Source: Peptoniphilus timonensis JC401 | Lineage (GTDB): Bacteria; Bacillota; Clostridia; Tissierellales; Peptoniphilaceae | Length of the DNA stretch: 37,447 nt | Direction of reading: 5' to 3' | Assembly: GCF_000312025.1 (NCBI RefSeq) | Contig: NZ_HE978595.1 | Coordinates: 164,970 to 202,416, forward strand | In this document: positions 17,678 through 26,390 of the stretch, in pieces | Layout: each line of letters starts with the position of its first letter | Numbering within the stretch: position 1 is the first letter of the stretch | The notes under the pieces: model-generated | The model's database searches: none | Seen by the model: the letters and a program-made list of their open reading frames with translations, nothing else | Told to the model about the DNA's origin: nothing | Made by a program: the position numbers and the translations under genes

Positions 17678-18520
17678 TTACCTCCTGAACTTTGGATCAA
17701 AGGCATCTCTTAGGGCGTCGCCAACTATATTTAAAACTAAGATAGTAAGGGCAATTGCTATACCTGGAAATAATGTTATGTGAGGATAATTTCTTATATA
17801 AGCTCTCCCCTCAGATAGCATTTGACCCCATTCTGCTTCTGGTGGCATAATTCCCATTCCAATAAAGGAAAGTGAAGCTGCAGATAAAATAGCAGTCCCA
17901 ACTCCAATAGTTGCTTGAACAATTATAGGCGCAAAACAGTTGGGAAGAATTTCTGCAAAAATTAATTTAAAAGTTTTAACACCAGCAAGTCTTGCTGATT
18001 CAATGTATTCTAAATTTTTTACGGACATAACCTGACTTCTAACAATTCTTGCATAGGAGGGAATAGATGAAAGAGAAACTGCCAAAATTAAATTTCTCAT
18101 TCCTCCACCAAGGGCTGCTGCAAGGGCAATGGCAAGGACAAGTTGCGGAATTGATAATATTGTGTCCATAACTCTCATTATTATGGCGTCAAAAACTCCT
18201 TCATAATATCCTGCAAAGGCACCAATAATAACTCCAATTACTGTTGAGATAATTACTGATGAGAATCCAATTTTTAGAGAAATTTGGGCTCCCTTTAGGA
18301 CTCTTGAAAATATGTCACGTCCAAAATTATCTGTTCCCATTAGGTGCTCTGCACTTGGTTTTAAAAAATTGTCTTTTGGAAATTGTTCTGTATAGTCGTA
18401 AGGTGCAAGGAAATCTGCAAAAATTGCCGCAAAAATTATTAGAATTAAAATTCCAAGAGCGACAACTGCAATTTTGTTCCTCTTATAATATTTAAAAAAT
18501 GTTTTAAATCTCTTTAACAT
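17678..18520 (-). CDS. oppC: Oligopeptide ABC transporter permease OppC
   Basis: Membrane subunit of the BPD transport family. It has an N-terminal membrane segment (IAVVALGILILIIFAAIFADF), the OppC-type N-terminal domain ending HLMGTDNFGRDIFSRVL, and the permease core with the EAA loop (ESARLAGVKTFKLIFAEILPN) that contacts the ATPases. Length 280 is usual. It is placed between oppB and oppD. Confidence 0.95.
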   Translation of the reverse strand: MLKRFKTFFKYYKRNKIAVVALGILILIIFAAIFADFLAPYDYTEQFPKDNFLKPSAEHLMGTDNFGRDIFSRVLKGAQISLKIGFSSVIISTVIGVIIGAFAGYYEGVFDAIIMRVMDTILSIPQLVLAIALAAALGGGMRNLILAVSLSSIPSYARIVRSQVMSVKNLEYIESARLAGVKTFKLIFAEILPNCFAPIIVQATIGVGTAILSAASLSFIGMGIMPPEAEWGQMLSEGRAYIRNYPHITLFPGIAIALTILVLNIVGDALRDAFDPKFRR

Positions 18521-18527
18521 ATCTCAC

Positions 18528-19457
18528 CTACTTGTACTCTGACTTTATTCTAGGATTTATAAATCCGTAAAGTATATCCACTACAATGGAAATCACTGAA
18601 TAAACTATGGCAATAAGCATAATTGCCCCAAGGATAATTGGATAGTCACGAGTTTTTATGGAATCAACCATTAGTCTTCCAATTCCTGGTATAGAAAAAA
18701 TAGTTTCTGTCAATATACTTCCACCAAGAAGTCCACCTGCTTGAAGTCCAATTGTTGTTATAACTGGAATCATTGCATTTTTTAGAGCGTGAACAAAAAT
18801 AATTTTTTTCTTGCTAAGTCCCTTTGAATAAGCAGTCCTAATATAATCCTTGTCCAAAACATCTAACATGGCAGATCTTGTCATCCTCATTATTACTGCA
18901 GATGATTGAAATCCAAGGGCAAACCAAGGCAGGATCATCTGCTTTATGGAAGAAAATCCTGATGCAGGTAAAACTTTTAATTTTGTAGAAAAAATTATAA
19001 TTAATAAAAGTCCTGACCAGAAAATTGGCATGGCAAGTCCAATCATTCCTAAAGCTGTGATAATGGAATCAACAAAAGTATTTTTGTTTAAAGCTGCAAT
19101 AACTCCAAAAGTTATACCCATTATAATTGCAATAATAAGAGCTCCACCTGCTAGTTTTATAGTAGTTGGAAAAACTCTTAAAAGTGCTTCTGTAACTGAT
19201 CTTCCTGATTGATAACTTGTACCTAAGTCAAAATGTAGGACTAGGTTCTTTAAGTAATTACCATACTGAACCAAGAAGGGTTCATTTAGTCCTAGACTCT
19301 CTCTTATAGCTTCTACTGTTTCCTTTGGAGCATTGGGGCCTGCTGCTGCAAGGGCAGCATCTCCAGGTGATAGATAAAGAAGCAAGAATACAATAAAACT
19401 TACCCCTAAGAGGGTAGGTATTAAAATCAAGAGTCTTTTTAATACATATTTTGTCAT
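18528..19457 (-). CDS. oppB: Oligopeptide ABC transporter permease OppB
   Basis: Membrane subunit paired with OppC. It starts with a membrane helix (LLILIPTLLGVSFIVFLLLY) and the conserved SPGDAAL motif, and has the EAA-type loop (YIRTAYSKGLSKKKIIFVHA). It ends in a hydrophobic segment. About 309 residues. The start at 19457 lies after AAAGGA; the longer frame to 19487 would run into the intercistronic hairpin and is not favoured. Confidence 0.94.
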   Translation of the reverse strand: MTKYVLKRLLILIPTLLGVSFIVFLLLYLSPGDAALAAAGPNAPKETVEAIRESLGLNEPFLVQYGNYLKNLVLHFDLGTSYQSGRSVTEALLRVFPTTIKLAGGALIIAIIMGITFGVIAALNKNTFVDSIITALGMIGLAMPIFWSGLLLIIIFSTKLKVLPASGFSSIKQMILPWFALGFQSSAVIMRMTRSAMLDVLDKDYIRTAYSKGLSKKKIIFVHALKNAMIPVITTIGLQAGGLLGGSILTETIFSIPGIGRLMVDSIKTRDYPIILGAIMLIAIVYSVISIVVDILYGFINPRIKSEYK

Positions 19458-19486
19458 ATCTAATCCTTTCTTTCCTAGAAAAGACA

Positions 19487-19516
19487 AAATTCACCAAATA
19501 AGAACTTGGTGAATTT
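19487..19516 (-). terminator. Intercistronic hairpin between oppA and oppB
   Basis: Arms AAATTCACCAA / TTGGTGAATTT make a perfect 11 bp stem around an eight-base loop. On the minus strand it is followed by TGTCTTTTC, which is not a full T run, so it is more likely a leaky terminator or an mRNA-stabilising 3' structure that keeps oppA expression above the rest. Confidence 0.6.
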
Positions 19517-19524
19517 CAAAAAAA

Positions 19525-21052
19525 TTATTTTTCTAATAATGTTACATCTTTAAGTTCTTGTGGATATTTTGGAAGTAACTCTAGTCCTTCTATCCTATTG
19601 TTAGCTGCCACAAGTGTTTCACCATAGCAAATGTATAACCATGGATATTCTTCATTTATAAGCTCTTGAGCTCTCTTATAAATTTCAGCTCTTTTTGCTT
19701 CATCAACTGTTGAAAGACCTTCCTTCATTAAATTATCAAGTTCTTCGTTGCCAAAGTACATATAGTTTGGTCCTTGACCCTTATTTGAAGTATGGAAAGG
19801 TTGGAAAAGTTCATAGTGAGCATCAACAATTGATGGGTTCCAACTCATGATGAACATGTTGTGTTCTTGCCTTTTTAGTGCATCAACAAAAGCACCCCAT
19901 TCAAGTCTTTCTACATTAAGACCAATTCCGTATTCCTTTAATTGAGCTTGCATCATAGTTGCAACATTAACTCTTTGAGCATTGTCAGATGTGTAAATTG
20001 AAAGATTTGTTCCTTCTCCCACGCCTGCTTGTGCAAAAAGTTCCTTTGCCTTTTCTTTATTTACTTTATTTGCTTCAAGTGAATCAGCAATTGAGTATTT
20101 GAAGTTAGGGTTAATTGGACTAGTTGCAAGCTTTCCACTGTCCATATAAACAGTTTCAAAAATTGAATTCATGTCAATTGCATTTATCATAGCTTCTCTA
20201 GCTTCTTTCTTGTCAAAAGGAGCCTTTTCCATGTTAAATCCAATAAAGTGTACTGAGTTGTCTAATTTTCTATAAAGTTTTAAATCTTCACTTTCTTCAA
20301 TGTTAGAAATTTCTGCTGGGTCAACCTTATAAGCTAAGTCAACTCCACCACTTTCAAGTTCAATAATTCTTTGAGATGCTTCTAGTATTACCTTCATTTC
20401 AATTCCAGCAATTTGTGGCTTATCTCCCCAATAATTTTCATTTACTGAGAAAGTAGCGTGGTCATTTTGAATCCATTCATCTAGTACAAAAGGACCAGTT
20501 CCCATTGGTGCAGTAGCAAGGTCTGCTCCACCTTCAACATATTTCTTTGAAAGAATTGAAACTGCTGGGTGAGAAAGTGAGTTTAGAAAAGCTGCATCTG
20601 GTTCAGTTAATTTAAAAGAGAAAGTCAAGTCGTCTTCTTTTTGGTAAGAATTCTTGTCGATTTTTCCATAAAATGGTTTGAACTTTTCAGTTTCTGCTGC
20701 TCTATTTAGTGTAAAAAATTACATCATCAACAGTAAGAGGATCTCCATTGGAGAACTTAACTCCTTCTCTTAGTTTTATCTTAAAAGTTTGTGGGTCAGG
20801 GTTTTCAATAGATTCTGCTAATGAATTTACAATTTCGCCCTTTGCATTTCTCTTAACCAAAGTATCATAGACTTGGATTAAGATGTTTTCAGCATAATCG
20901 TCATTAATTGAATCAGTTTCTAGAGTAGTAGTATCTTCTGAAACTGCTACCTTTAGAACTTTTCCCTCTTCATTAGACTTATCATTAGAGGAACAAGCCG
21001 TCATAAATAGCGAAAGCACTAAAAGCATTCCAATAATTAATCTTTTTTTCAT
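19525..21052 (-). CDS. oppA: Oligopeptide-binding lipoprotein OppA (frame broken once)
   Basis: Extracellular peptide-binding subunit (SBP family 5). The N-terminus is a lipoprotein signal (MKKRLIIGMLLVLSLFMTAC; lipobox LFMTAC), then LKVAVSEDTTTLETD and KIKLREGVKFSNGDPLTVDD, the family's N-terminal signature. The frame stops at 20702 after VIFYTK. Removing one base from the A6 run at 20713-20718 gives DDVIFTLNRAAET and runs into the second frame, which holds the rest (FSFKLTEPDAAFLNSLSH, MGTGPFVLDEW). Restored length about 508, normal. The start at 21052 is eight bases after GGA; the ATG at 21058 is too close to it. Confidence 0.92.
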
Positions 21053-21067
21053 TATCATTTTCCTTTC

Positions 21068-22315
21068 TTAAATTCTTTTTATATCTGCTCCAAGATTTCT
21101 AAATTTTTCTTCAATTTTTTCATAACCTCTGTCTATATGATGAATTTCAGAAATTTCAGTTTCGCCTTCAGAAACTAATCCCGCAAGTATAAGTGCAGCA
21201 CCTGCTCTTAAATCTGTCGCAGAAACTTTAGATCCGTATAATTTGTTCTTACCCAAAAGTATAGCTTCTCTATCTACTACTTTGATTTTTGCACCCATTT
21301 TTTTAAGTTCTTCTGCGTGCATAAATCTGTTTTCAAAAACTGTTTCTATAACAGATGATTGACCTTCAGCTTGAGTGAGTAGTGCCATAAATTGCGCTTG
21401 TAAATCTGTTGGAAAACCTGGATGAGGAAGAGTTTTTATTTCTATTGGTTTAATTTCATCTGTTCCAATTACCCTGACTGTTTCTCCATTTTCTATTACC
21501 TTGGCGCCAGTTTCTTCTAATTTTGCTATTACAGGTTTTAAATGAGAAGTTATAATATTTTCTATAGTTATATCTCCTCCAGTAATTGCTGCTGCAACCA
21601 TAAAAGTTCCAGCTTCAATTCTATCTGGTATTACTTGGTGAGTACATCCGCCTAACTTTTCAACACCCTTGATTTTTATAGTAGAAGTTCCTGCACCAGT
21701 TACCTTTGCTCCCATTTTATTTAAGAAGTTTGCAAGATCGACAATTTCTGGTTCCATGGCACAGTTTTCCATAACAGTTTCGCCTTCGGCAAGAACTGCT
21801 GCTGTCATTATATTTTCAGTTGCTCCAACTGATGGGAAGTCAAGATAAATTCTAGTTCCAACTAATTTGTCACATTCTGCCTTAATTTCTCCATGAGTCA
21901 TTTCAATTTCTGCACCTAATGCCCTAAAACCCTTTAAGTGCAAATCAATTGGTCTAGATCCAATATTACAGCCTCCTGGAAGAGAATTGTAAGCCTTATT
22001 TAATTTTGCAAGAAGTGGTCCCATGACAAGAAAAGATGCTCTCATCTTGCTCATTAGTTCATAGTCAGTTTTATAAGAGTTAAGACCACTTGGATCTATG
22101 ACAAGTCTATTGCCAGATTTTTCTATTTTAAGTCCAAGTTTCCTTAAAACCTCTGTAATTATTTCAACATCTTTAAGTTCAGGAACATCTTCTAAAACTA
22201 TTTCTTCTGTTCCAAGAATAGTTGCTGCTAAAATTGGCAGCGCTGCGTTCTTTGCACCTGAAATTCTAACCTTGCCCTTTAATGGGCCCTTTGATTTTAC
22301 TAATATTTTATCCAA
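21068..22315 (-). CDS. murA: UDP-N-acetylglucosamine 1-carboxyvinyltransferase MurA
   Basis: First committed step of peptidoglycan synthesis: transfer of enolpyruvate from PEP to UDP-GlcNAc. The PEP-binding cysteine loop is intact (LPGGCNIGSRPIDLH), as are the opening KGPLKGKVRISGAKNAALP and the PGFPTDLQAQFMALL block. Length 415 is usual. The start codon is TTG at 22315, behind GGAGG. The stop is nine bases before the oppA start region, with no terminator seen, so murA and opp may share a transcript, an unusual pairing of cell-wall synthesis and peptide uptake. Confidence 0.95.
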   Translation of the reverse strand: MDKILVKSKGPLKGKVRISGAKNAALPILAATILGTEEIVLEDVPELKDVEIITEVLRKLGLKIEKSGNRLVIDPSGLNSYKTDYELMSKMRASFLVMGPLLAKLNKAYNSLPGGCNIGSRPIDLHLKGFRALGAEIEMTHGEIKAECDKLVGTRIYLDFPSVGATENIMTAAVLAEGETVMENCAMEPEIVDLANFLNKMGAKVTGAGTSTIKIKGVEKLGGCTHQVIPDRIEAGTFMVAAAITGGDITIENIITSHLKPVIAKLEETGAKVIENGETVRVIGTDEIKPIEIKTLPHPGFPTDLQAQFMALLTQAEGQSSVIETVFENRFMHAEELKKMGAKIKVVDREAILLGKNKLYGSKVSATDLRAGAALILAGLVSEGETEISEIHHIDRGYEKIEEKFRNLGADIKRI

Positions 22316-22356
22316 AAGGATTCCTCCTATATTATTTTATTAATATCTATTTAATA

Positions 22357-22365
22357 ATTATATCA
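22357..22365 (-). promoter_or_regulatory. Extended -10 promoter of murA
   Basis: The minus strand reads TGATATAAT (TGn plus a perfect -10 at 22357-22362). No good -35 is visible. The leader is about 35 bases. Confidence 0.55.
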
Positions 22366-22458
22366 TAGACACTCTTAATATATAAGGAGTTAAAACAATG
22401 GCTATTAATAAAATATTTAATTATGATAAAATATCTTATTATAGAAAAGGAGTCTTAT

Positions 22459-23614
22459 ATGAGAAAATTTATCCGTGAAAAATATAGAGATGTGGAAGAA
22501 TCTATTTATGCCATAGACTATTCTAGCATCTATGATGATTTTTATTAATTTTGGAGTCGGCGATCCCGATCTTAGGACAGACGAAACTATAATAAAAGAA
22601 GCCTATGATTCACAAATGGCTGGACACACTCACTATGCAGACCCACAAGGTTATATAAAATTTAGAGAGGCTATTGCAAAACTTTATGAAGAAGACTTTG
22701 GGGTAAAATGTGACCCAAAGGAAATTTTAATAACTATGTCTGGAACAGAAGCTATGTTCTTAATCCTTCAGGCAATTTTAAATAAGGGCGATGAAATTAT
22801 TGTGCCTTCCCCATATTTTAGCGTCTATCCCGATCAAATAGAAATGGCAGGAGGAAAAACTGTCTTTTATGACACAAAATTTGAAAATAATTTTGAAATT
22901 ATTCCCAGTGAACTTGAAAAAATAATAAATAAAAATACAAAGGCCATAATTATAAATACTCCCAACAATCCCACAGCTGCTGTTTACAGTGACAAGATCC
23001 TAAAAGAAATCTATGATATTTGTGTAAAACACGACATCTTGGCAATATGCGATGACATTTACACAATTTATTCCTATGAATCTAAATTCTCTCCAATGAT
23101 AAAATATGACAAAAATTTTGAAAGAGTTATTTCAATTTCTTCCATGTCAAAGGATTTTGTCATGACTGGCTGGCGACTTGGAGCTATCGTGGCTCACGAA
23201 GATCTAATAAAAGCAGTAAATGCAATTCATACCAACACAGTCTATGCAGTCCCAACGATTTGTCAATATGCTGGTGTAATTGGCATTGAAAATAGAAAGA
23301 AAATTTGTCCAGCTCTATATGAAGAATACAAGGAAAGAATGTATCTTGCCTATGAAAGATTAAAAAATTTAAAATATGTAGAAGTTATGAAACCCAAGGG
23401 AACTTTTTATATTTTCCCAAAGATAAATGTCCCTGGCATGACTACAAAAGAAGTTGTAAAAGAAATTTTGGAAAAGGCTCATGTAAATGTAATTGATGGC
23501 AAGGCCTTTGGCGAAGCTGGAGATGGCTTTATTAGAATTGCCGTTACAGTTAATAAAGATAAAATCAATGAAGCTTTTGACAGAATAGAAAATTTAGATA
23601 TTTTTAAAAAATAA
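22459..23614 (+). CDS. PLP-dependent class I/II aminotransferase (frame broken once)
   Basis: Fold type I aminotransferase of the aspartate/aromatic group. The PLP lysine is in SISSMSKDFVMTGWRLG, and the Asp that holds the pyridine nitrogen is in CDDIYTIY. The proper start is the ATG at 22459 behind AAAAGGAG, giving MRKFIREKYRDVEESIYAID. That frame stops after 30 codons because of a T5 run at 22539-22543; one base fewer gives DDFINFGVGDPDL, the conserved N-terminal motif. Restored length about 384. The substrate amino acid cannot be told. A sequencing error is likely. It is divergent from murA. Confidence 0.85.
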
Positions 23615-23639
23615 TTTTATTAAATATTTTAATAAAATA

Positions 23640-23674
23640 AAAAAAGACGAGGATTTTTTTGCCTCGTCTTTTTT
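23640..23674. terminator. Bidirectional terminator
   Basis: AAAAAAGACGAGG / CCTCGTCTTTTTT, a 13 bp stem with a T-rich loop, serving the converging aminotransferase (+) and glycosylase (-) genes. Confidence 0.9.
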
Positions 23675-23729
23675 CTATTGTGGGACTTTTGCAACAGCCC
23701 CTAATTTTCTATTGTTTCATTCTATAAAT

Positions 23730-24605
23730 TTACTTGCCCAATTTATTTTCTCTGCCATAATAAAATAAATATTGATTGGCAAAACCTGCATTTTCTCCAA
23801 AAACTTCTCTTCCTCTTATTGCAATTTTTGATTTTGGAGTTACTTCTTTTAGATACAACTCTTCCATAACTCTTTTTATCCAAACATCAACGGGAAAGGA
23901 CTCCTTCCTATCAAAGGCAAATAGAAGTATGCAATCTGCAACCTTTGGACCAACTCCCGGCAGAACTTGAAGAGCCTTTCTCGCATCTTCTAAATCCATT
24001 TTTTCAATTTCAGAAATATTTACCTGACCTGATCTAATTAACTTTGCTGTTTCCACTATCCTCTTGTCACGAAAACCAACTCGTGCAAATTCCCTGAGGT
24101 CTTCTGGCCTTGCAAGAGCAAGTTTATCTGGACTTGGGAAAGAGTAATATTTTCTATTCTCATCCTCTCCCAAATAATCTCCGTACATTTCAGAAATTTT
24201 TTCAATAGCTTTTTTTATCCTAGGTATTTGATTATTGGCAGAGATTATAAAAGAAATAATTGTCTCAAACTTGTCTTGATTTAAGATTCTTATGCCCTTC
24301 CCATATTCAGTTGCCTTTTTCATAACTTCATCCTTTGCAAGATCTTCCATAACTTTTTTATAATCTCTTGAAAGGTCAAAATAATCATAAAAAATTTCAC
24401 TAAAAGACCTTTCATCAACGCCCTTTAAAATTATTTCATCTCCAACTTTTTTTGCATTGGAAACTTTTCCATGAGTTATAAAGGTAAAAGAATCATCATC
24501 TTCTTCATACCATCTAAAAGCTTGCCCACAAGTGAAAATATCCCTTGGGTCAAATTCTTCTAGGTCTCTAATCTTGCAAAAACCATCATCAAAATTTATC
24601 TTCAT
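23730..24605 (-). CDS. 8-oxoguanine DNA glycosylase (OGG1 type)
   Basis: Base-excision repair glycosylase/AP lyase of the HhH-GPD superfamily. The N-terminal OGG domain has the DPRDIFTCGQAFRWYEE motif of OGG1 and AlkA-like enzymes. The helix-hairpin-helix LQVLPGVGPKVADCILLF carries the catalytic Lys, and the GPD Asp is in FPVDVWIKRVME. Both residues are present. No Fe-S cysteines are seen at the C-terminus, which separates it from Nth and MutY. Length 291. It follows rex, separated by a terminator hairpin. Confidence 0.88.
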   Translation of the reverse strand: MKINFDDGFCKIRDLEEFDPRDIFTCGQAFRWYEEDDDSFTFITHGKVSNAKKVGDEIILKGVDERSFSEIFYDYFDLSRDYKKVMEDLAKDEVMKKATEYGKGIRILNQDKFETIISFIISANNQIPRIKKAIEKISEMYGDYLGEDENRKYYSFPSPDKLALARPEDLREFARVGFRDKRIVETAKLIRSGQVNISEIEKMDLEDARKALQVLPGVGPKVADCILLFAFDRKESFPVDVWIKRVMEELYLKEVTPKSKIAIRGREVFGENAGFANQYLFYYGRENKLGK

Positions 24606-24626
24606 TAAAAATAAAACCCCTATAAA

Positions 24627-24654
24627 TAAAAAAGCTATTAATAAATAATAGCTT
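24627..24654 (-). terminator. Terminator between rex and the glycosylase gene
   Basis: On the minus strand AAGCTATTA / TAATAGCTT form a 9 bp stem, then TTTTT. It overlaps the rex stop codon. The stem is AT-rich, so some read-through into the glycosylase gene is plausible. Confidence 0.6.
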
Positions 24655-25282
24655 AGCTAATTTCCTTCATGAAATAAGAAAGTGTGAGAAGAGAATCATT
24701 AAGTCTTATATTCTCAATTACAACTCCCTCTGGTCCCTTTAAATCATAGGGAGCAAAGTTCCAAATACCTTTCACACCTGCATCAATTACCTTAGTTGCC
24801 ACATCTTCACAGACTTCTCTTGGCACAGTTATAATTGCAACATCAACTTTCTCATCTCTTATGTATTTTTCCAAATCTCTCATGTTTCGAACTTTAATAC
24901 CACTAATATCATCAATATCATCCTTGATATCAAAAAGAGAAATCACATTAAAACCAGAATCCCTAAATCCATTGTATCTTGCAATTGCCTGTCCAAGCCT
25001 ACCAGCTCCAATTACAATTGACTTGTAAGACTTGTCTATACCAAGAATCTTATCAACTTGTTCCTTTAAAGCCTTAGTGTTATAACCGTAGCCCTGTTGA
25101 CCAAATCCCCCAAAATTATTTAAGTCCTGTCTAATTTGCGAAGCAGAAAAACCTGTAAGTCCACTAAGCTCCTTTGATGAAACTCTCTCAATTCCATCTT
25201 CTATAAGCTCTTTTAAGTATCTATGATAAACTGGCATTCTCCTTATAACGGTCTCGGAAATACCCCTTGCATTCTTCAGCAA
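24653..25282 (-). CDS. rex: Redox-sensing transcriptional repressor Rex
   Basis: NADH/NAD+-responsive repressor of fermentative and respiratory genes. The N-terminal winged helix contains VSSKELSGLTGFSASQIRQD and the conserved LNNFGGFGQQGYGYN segment. The Rossmann domain starts SIVIGAGRLGQAIARY. Length about 209 is usual. The start is the TTG at 25282, seven bases after GGAGG; the TTG at 25297 lies upstream of that site. A Rex-like operator overlaps its own promoter, which suggests autoregulation. Other serine and amino-acid genes in the window show no clear copy of the site. Confidence 0.95.
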   Translation of the reverse strand: MLKNARGISETVIRRMPVYHRYLKELIEDGIERVSSKELSGLTGFSASQIRQDLNNFGGFGQQGYGYNTKALKEQVDKILGIDKSYKSIVIGAGRLGQAIARYNGFRDSGFNVISLFDIKDDIDDISGIKVRNMRDLEKYIRDEKVDVAIITVPREVCEDVATKVIDAGVKGIWNFAPYDLKGPEGVVIENIRLNDSLLTLSYFMKEIS

Positions 25283-25297
25283 ATTAACACCTCCCAA

Positions 25298-25315
25298 TTG
25301 TTTATATTATAACAA
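25298..25315. promoter_or_regulatory. Rex-type operator over the rex promoter
   Basis: TTGTT (25298-25302) and AACAA (25311-25315) flank an AT spacer in an 18-bp site, close to the Firmicute Rex box TTGTTAANNNNTTAACAA. It covers the rex -10, as expected for autorepression. Confidence 0.6.
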
Positions 25316-25334
25316 TCCTTTTCATTTTTGTAAA
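25306..25334 (-). promoter_or_regulatory. rex promoter
   Basis: Minus strand -35 TTTACA (25329-25334) and -10 TATAAT (25306-25311), spacing 17; the leader is about 17 bases. Confidence 0.7.
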
Positions 25335-25441
25335 TTAAAGCTAATTGTATATTTTTACTTTTATAAATATAAATTTATTTTATCTTAAAATTTTAAGTCC
25401 ACTTTTTAAAAGTTTAAATAAAGGCTTAAAATTTACACAAA

Positions 25442-25465
25442 AAAAATCGCCCTCAGGCGACTTTT
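25442..25465 (-). terminator. Terminator of the sortase gene
   Basis: On the minus strand AAAAGTCGCC / GGCGATTTTT (one G-T pair) with a TGAG loop, continuing into T. It overlaps the sortase stop codon. Confidence 0.8.
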
Positions 25466-26207
25466 AATCATTAACTAAAACTCCATGTACAACAAACCTT
25501 GTGTCCTTAGGCGAACAAGTTTGTAAAGTCAAAAAATCCCTAAGCTTATCTGGCACTTCTCCCTTTACAATACTTCTTTCTTTTACATATTCTAAAAACT
25601 TTGCTCCTTCTTCATCAAGATAACTTGTGTTTCTAAAGTTATCATGAGGTCCAGCATTATAAGCTGCAAAAACCTTGTATTTTTTGTACCCTTCAAGAGA
25701 AAAAATTTCAATAAATCTATCTTCCTTAAAGAAGCCTTCTTGTTCGTACTTGTGAAGATCCTTAAAATTTCCCGCCCTAGCATTGTTGTGTCCGTAAATA
25801 ATTATGTTTTGGTCAGAAAAATTTTCCATGTTTCTATAGTCCATAAAGATGGCACCAAAAACATTGTATTCGTCCTTGTAGTTGTGGTTTAAATAGTAGT
25901 TGTTGTCACTTCCCTTTACTATGGGATAATCTATATCTGTCCCACCAACCCTTATCCAGCCAATAATAGAAGGATATTCTTTTTTAAGTTCATTTATTTT
26001 TGCTATTGCCTCTTGATTCTTTATCTCTTTTTCATCCACTTTAGGCTCTGGTTTTTCAACTTCTTTTTTCTCAAATTTTTCTTGAACTTCTTTTGTGGCA
26101 GACTTAAATTCCTTGTCTTCTTTATTGTAGTTGTAAATCCTGTAAAGGCTAACTGCCAAAATAATCACAAGAATAATTTCTATTATATTTATAATTTTTT
26201 TCTTCAT
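25464..26207 (-). CDS. srtB: Class B sortase
   Basis: Membrane-bound cysteine transpeptidase that fixes surface proteins to the cell wall. An N-terminal membrane anchor (INIIEIILVIILAVSLYRIY) and a Lys/Glu-rich linker precede the sortase domain: IIGWIRVGGTDIDYPIVKG, His in IIIYGHNN, catalytic Cys in LTLQTC and Arg in TRFVVHG. The short TLxTC-SPKDTR end and the insert before the Cys are class B traits. About 247 residues. The start at 26207 is five bases after GGAG; the ATG just before it is an alternative. No protein with an obvious sorting signal is found nearby, so its substrate lies elsewhere. Confidence 0.9.
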   Translation of the reverse strand: MKKKIINIIEIILVIILAVSLYRIYNYNKEDKEFKSATKEVQEKFEKKEVEKPEPKVDEKEIKNQEAIAKINELKKEYPSIIGWIRVGGTDIDYPIVKGSDNNYYLNHNYKDEYNVFGAIFMDYRNMENFSDQNIIIYGHNNARAGNFKDLHKYEQEGFFKEDRFIEIFSLEGYKKYKVFAAYNAGPHDNFRNTSYLDEEGAKFLEYVKERSIVKGEVPDKLRDFLTLQTCSPKDTRFVVHGVLVND

Positions 26208-26304
26208 CATTACTCCTATCAAAAAAATAGTTATTTATATACTTACCTATTTTAATACAAATTATTAATAAAAATAAACAAAAATATATAAAATTCTTTC
26301 AAAT

Positions 26305-26334
26305 TTGACAATTTAGTATTTTTTAACTTATTAT
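26305..26334 (+). promoter_or_regulatory. Promoter of the APC permease gene
   Basis: Perfect -35 TTGACA (26305-26310) and -10 TATTAT (26329-26334), spacing 18. A second TTTGACA lies 42 bases downstream. Confidence 0.55.
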
Positions 26335-26390
26335 TATAGTATAGTTTGACACAATAAAGTAATGTAAAACTTTAAATTGAGGTGTTTATT

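Noticed and set aside
22398-22478. 26-codon upstream frame with an AAGGAG site that overlaps the aminotransferase start
   Set aside because: A possible extended -10 lies inside it, so it may not be transcribed, and its peptide shows no attenuation-type codon bias.
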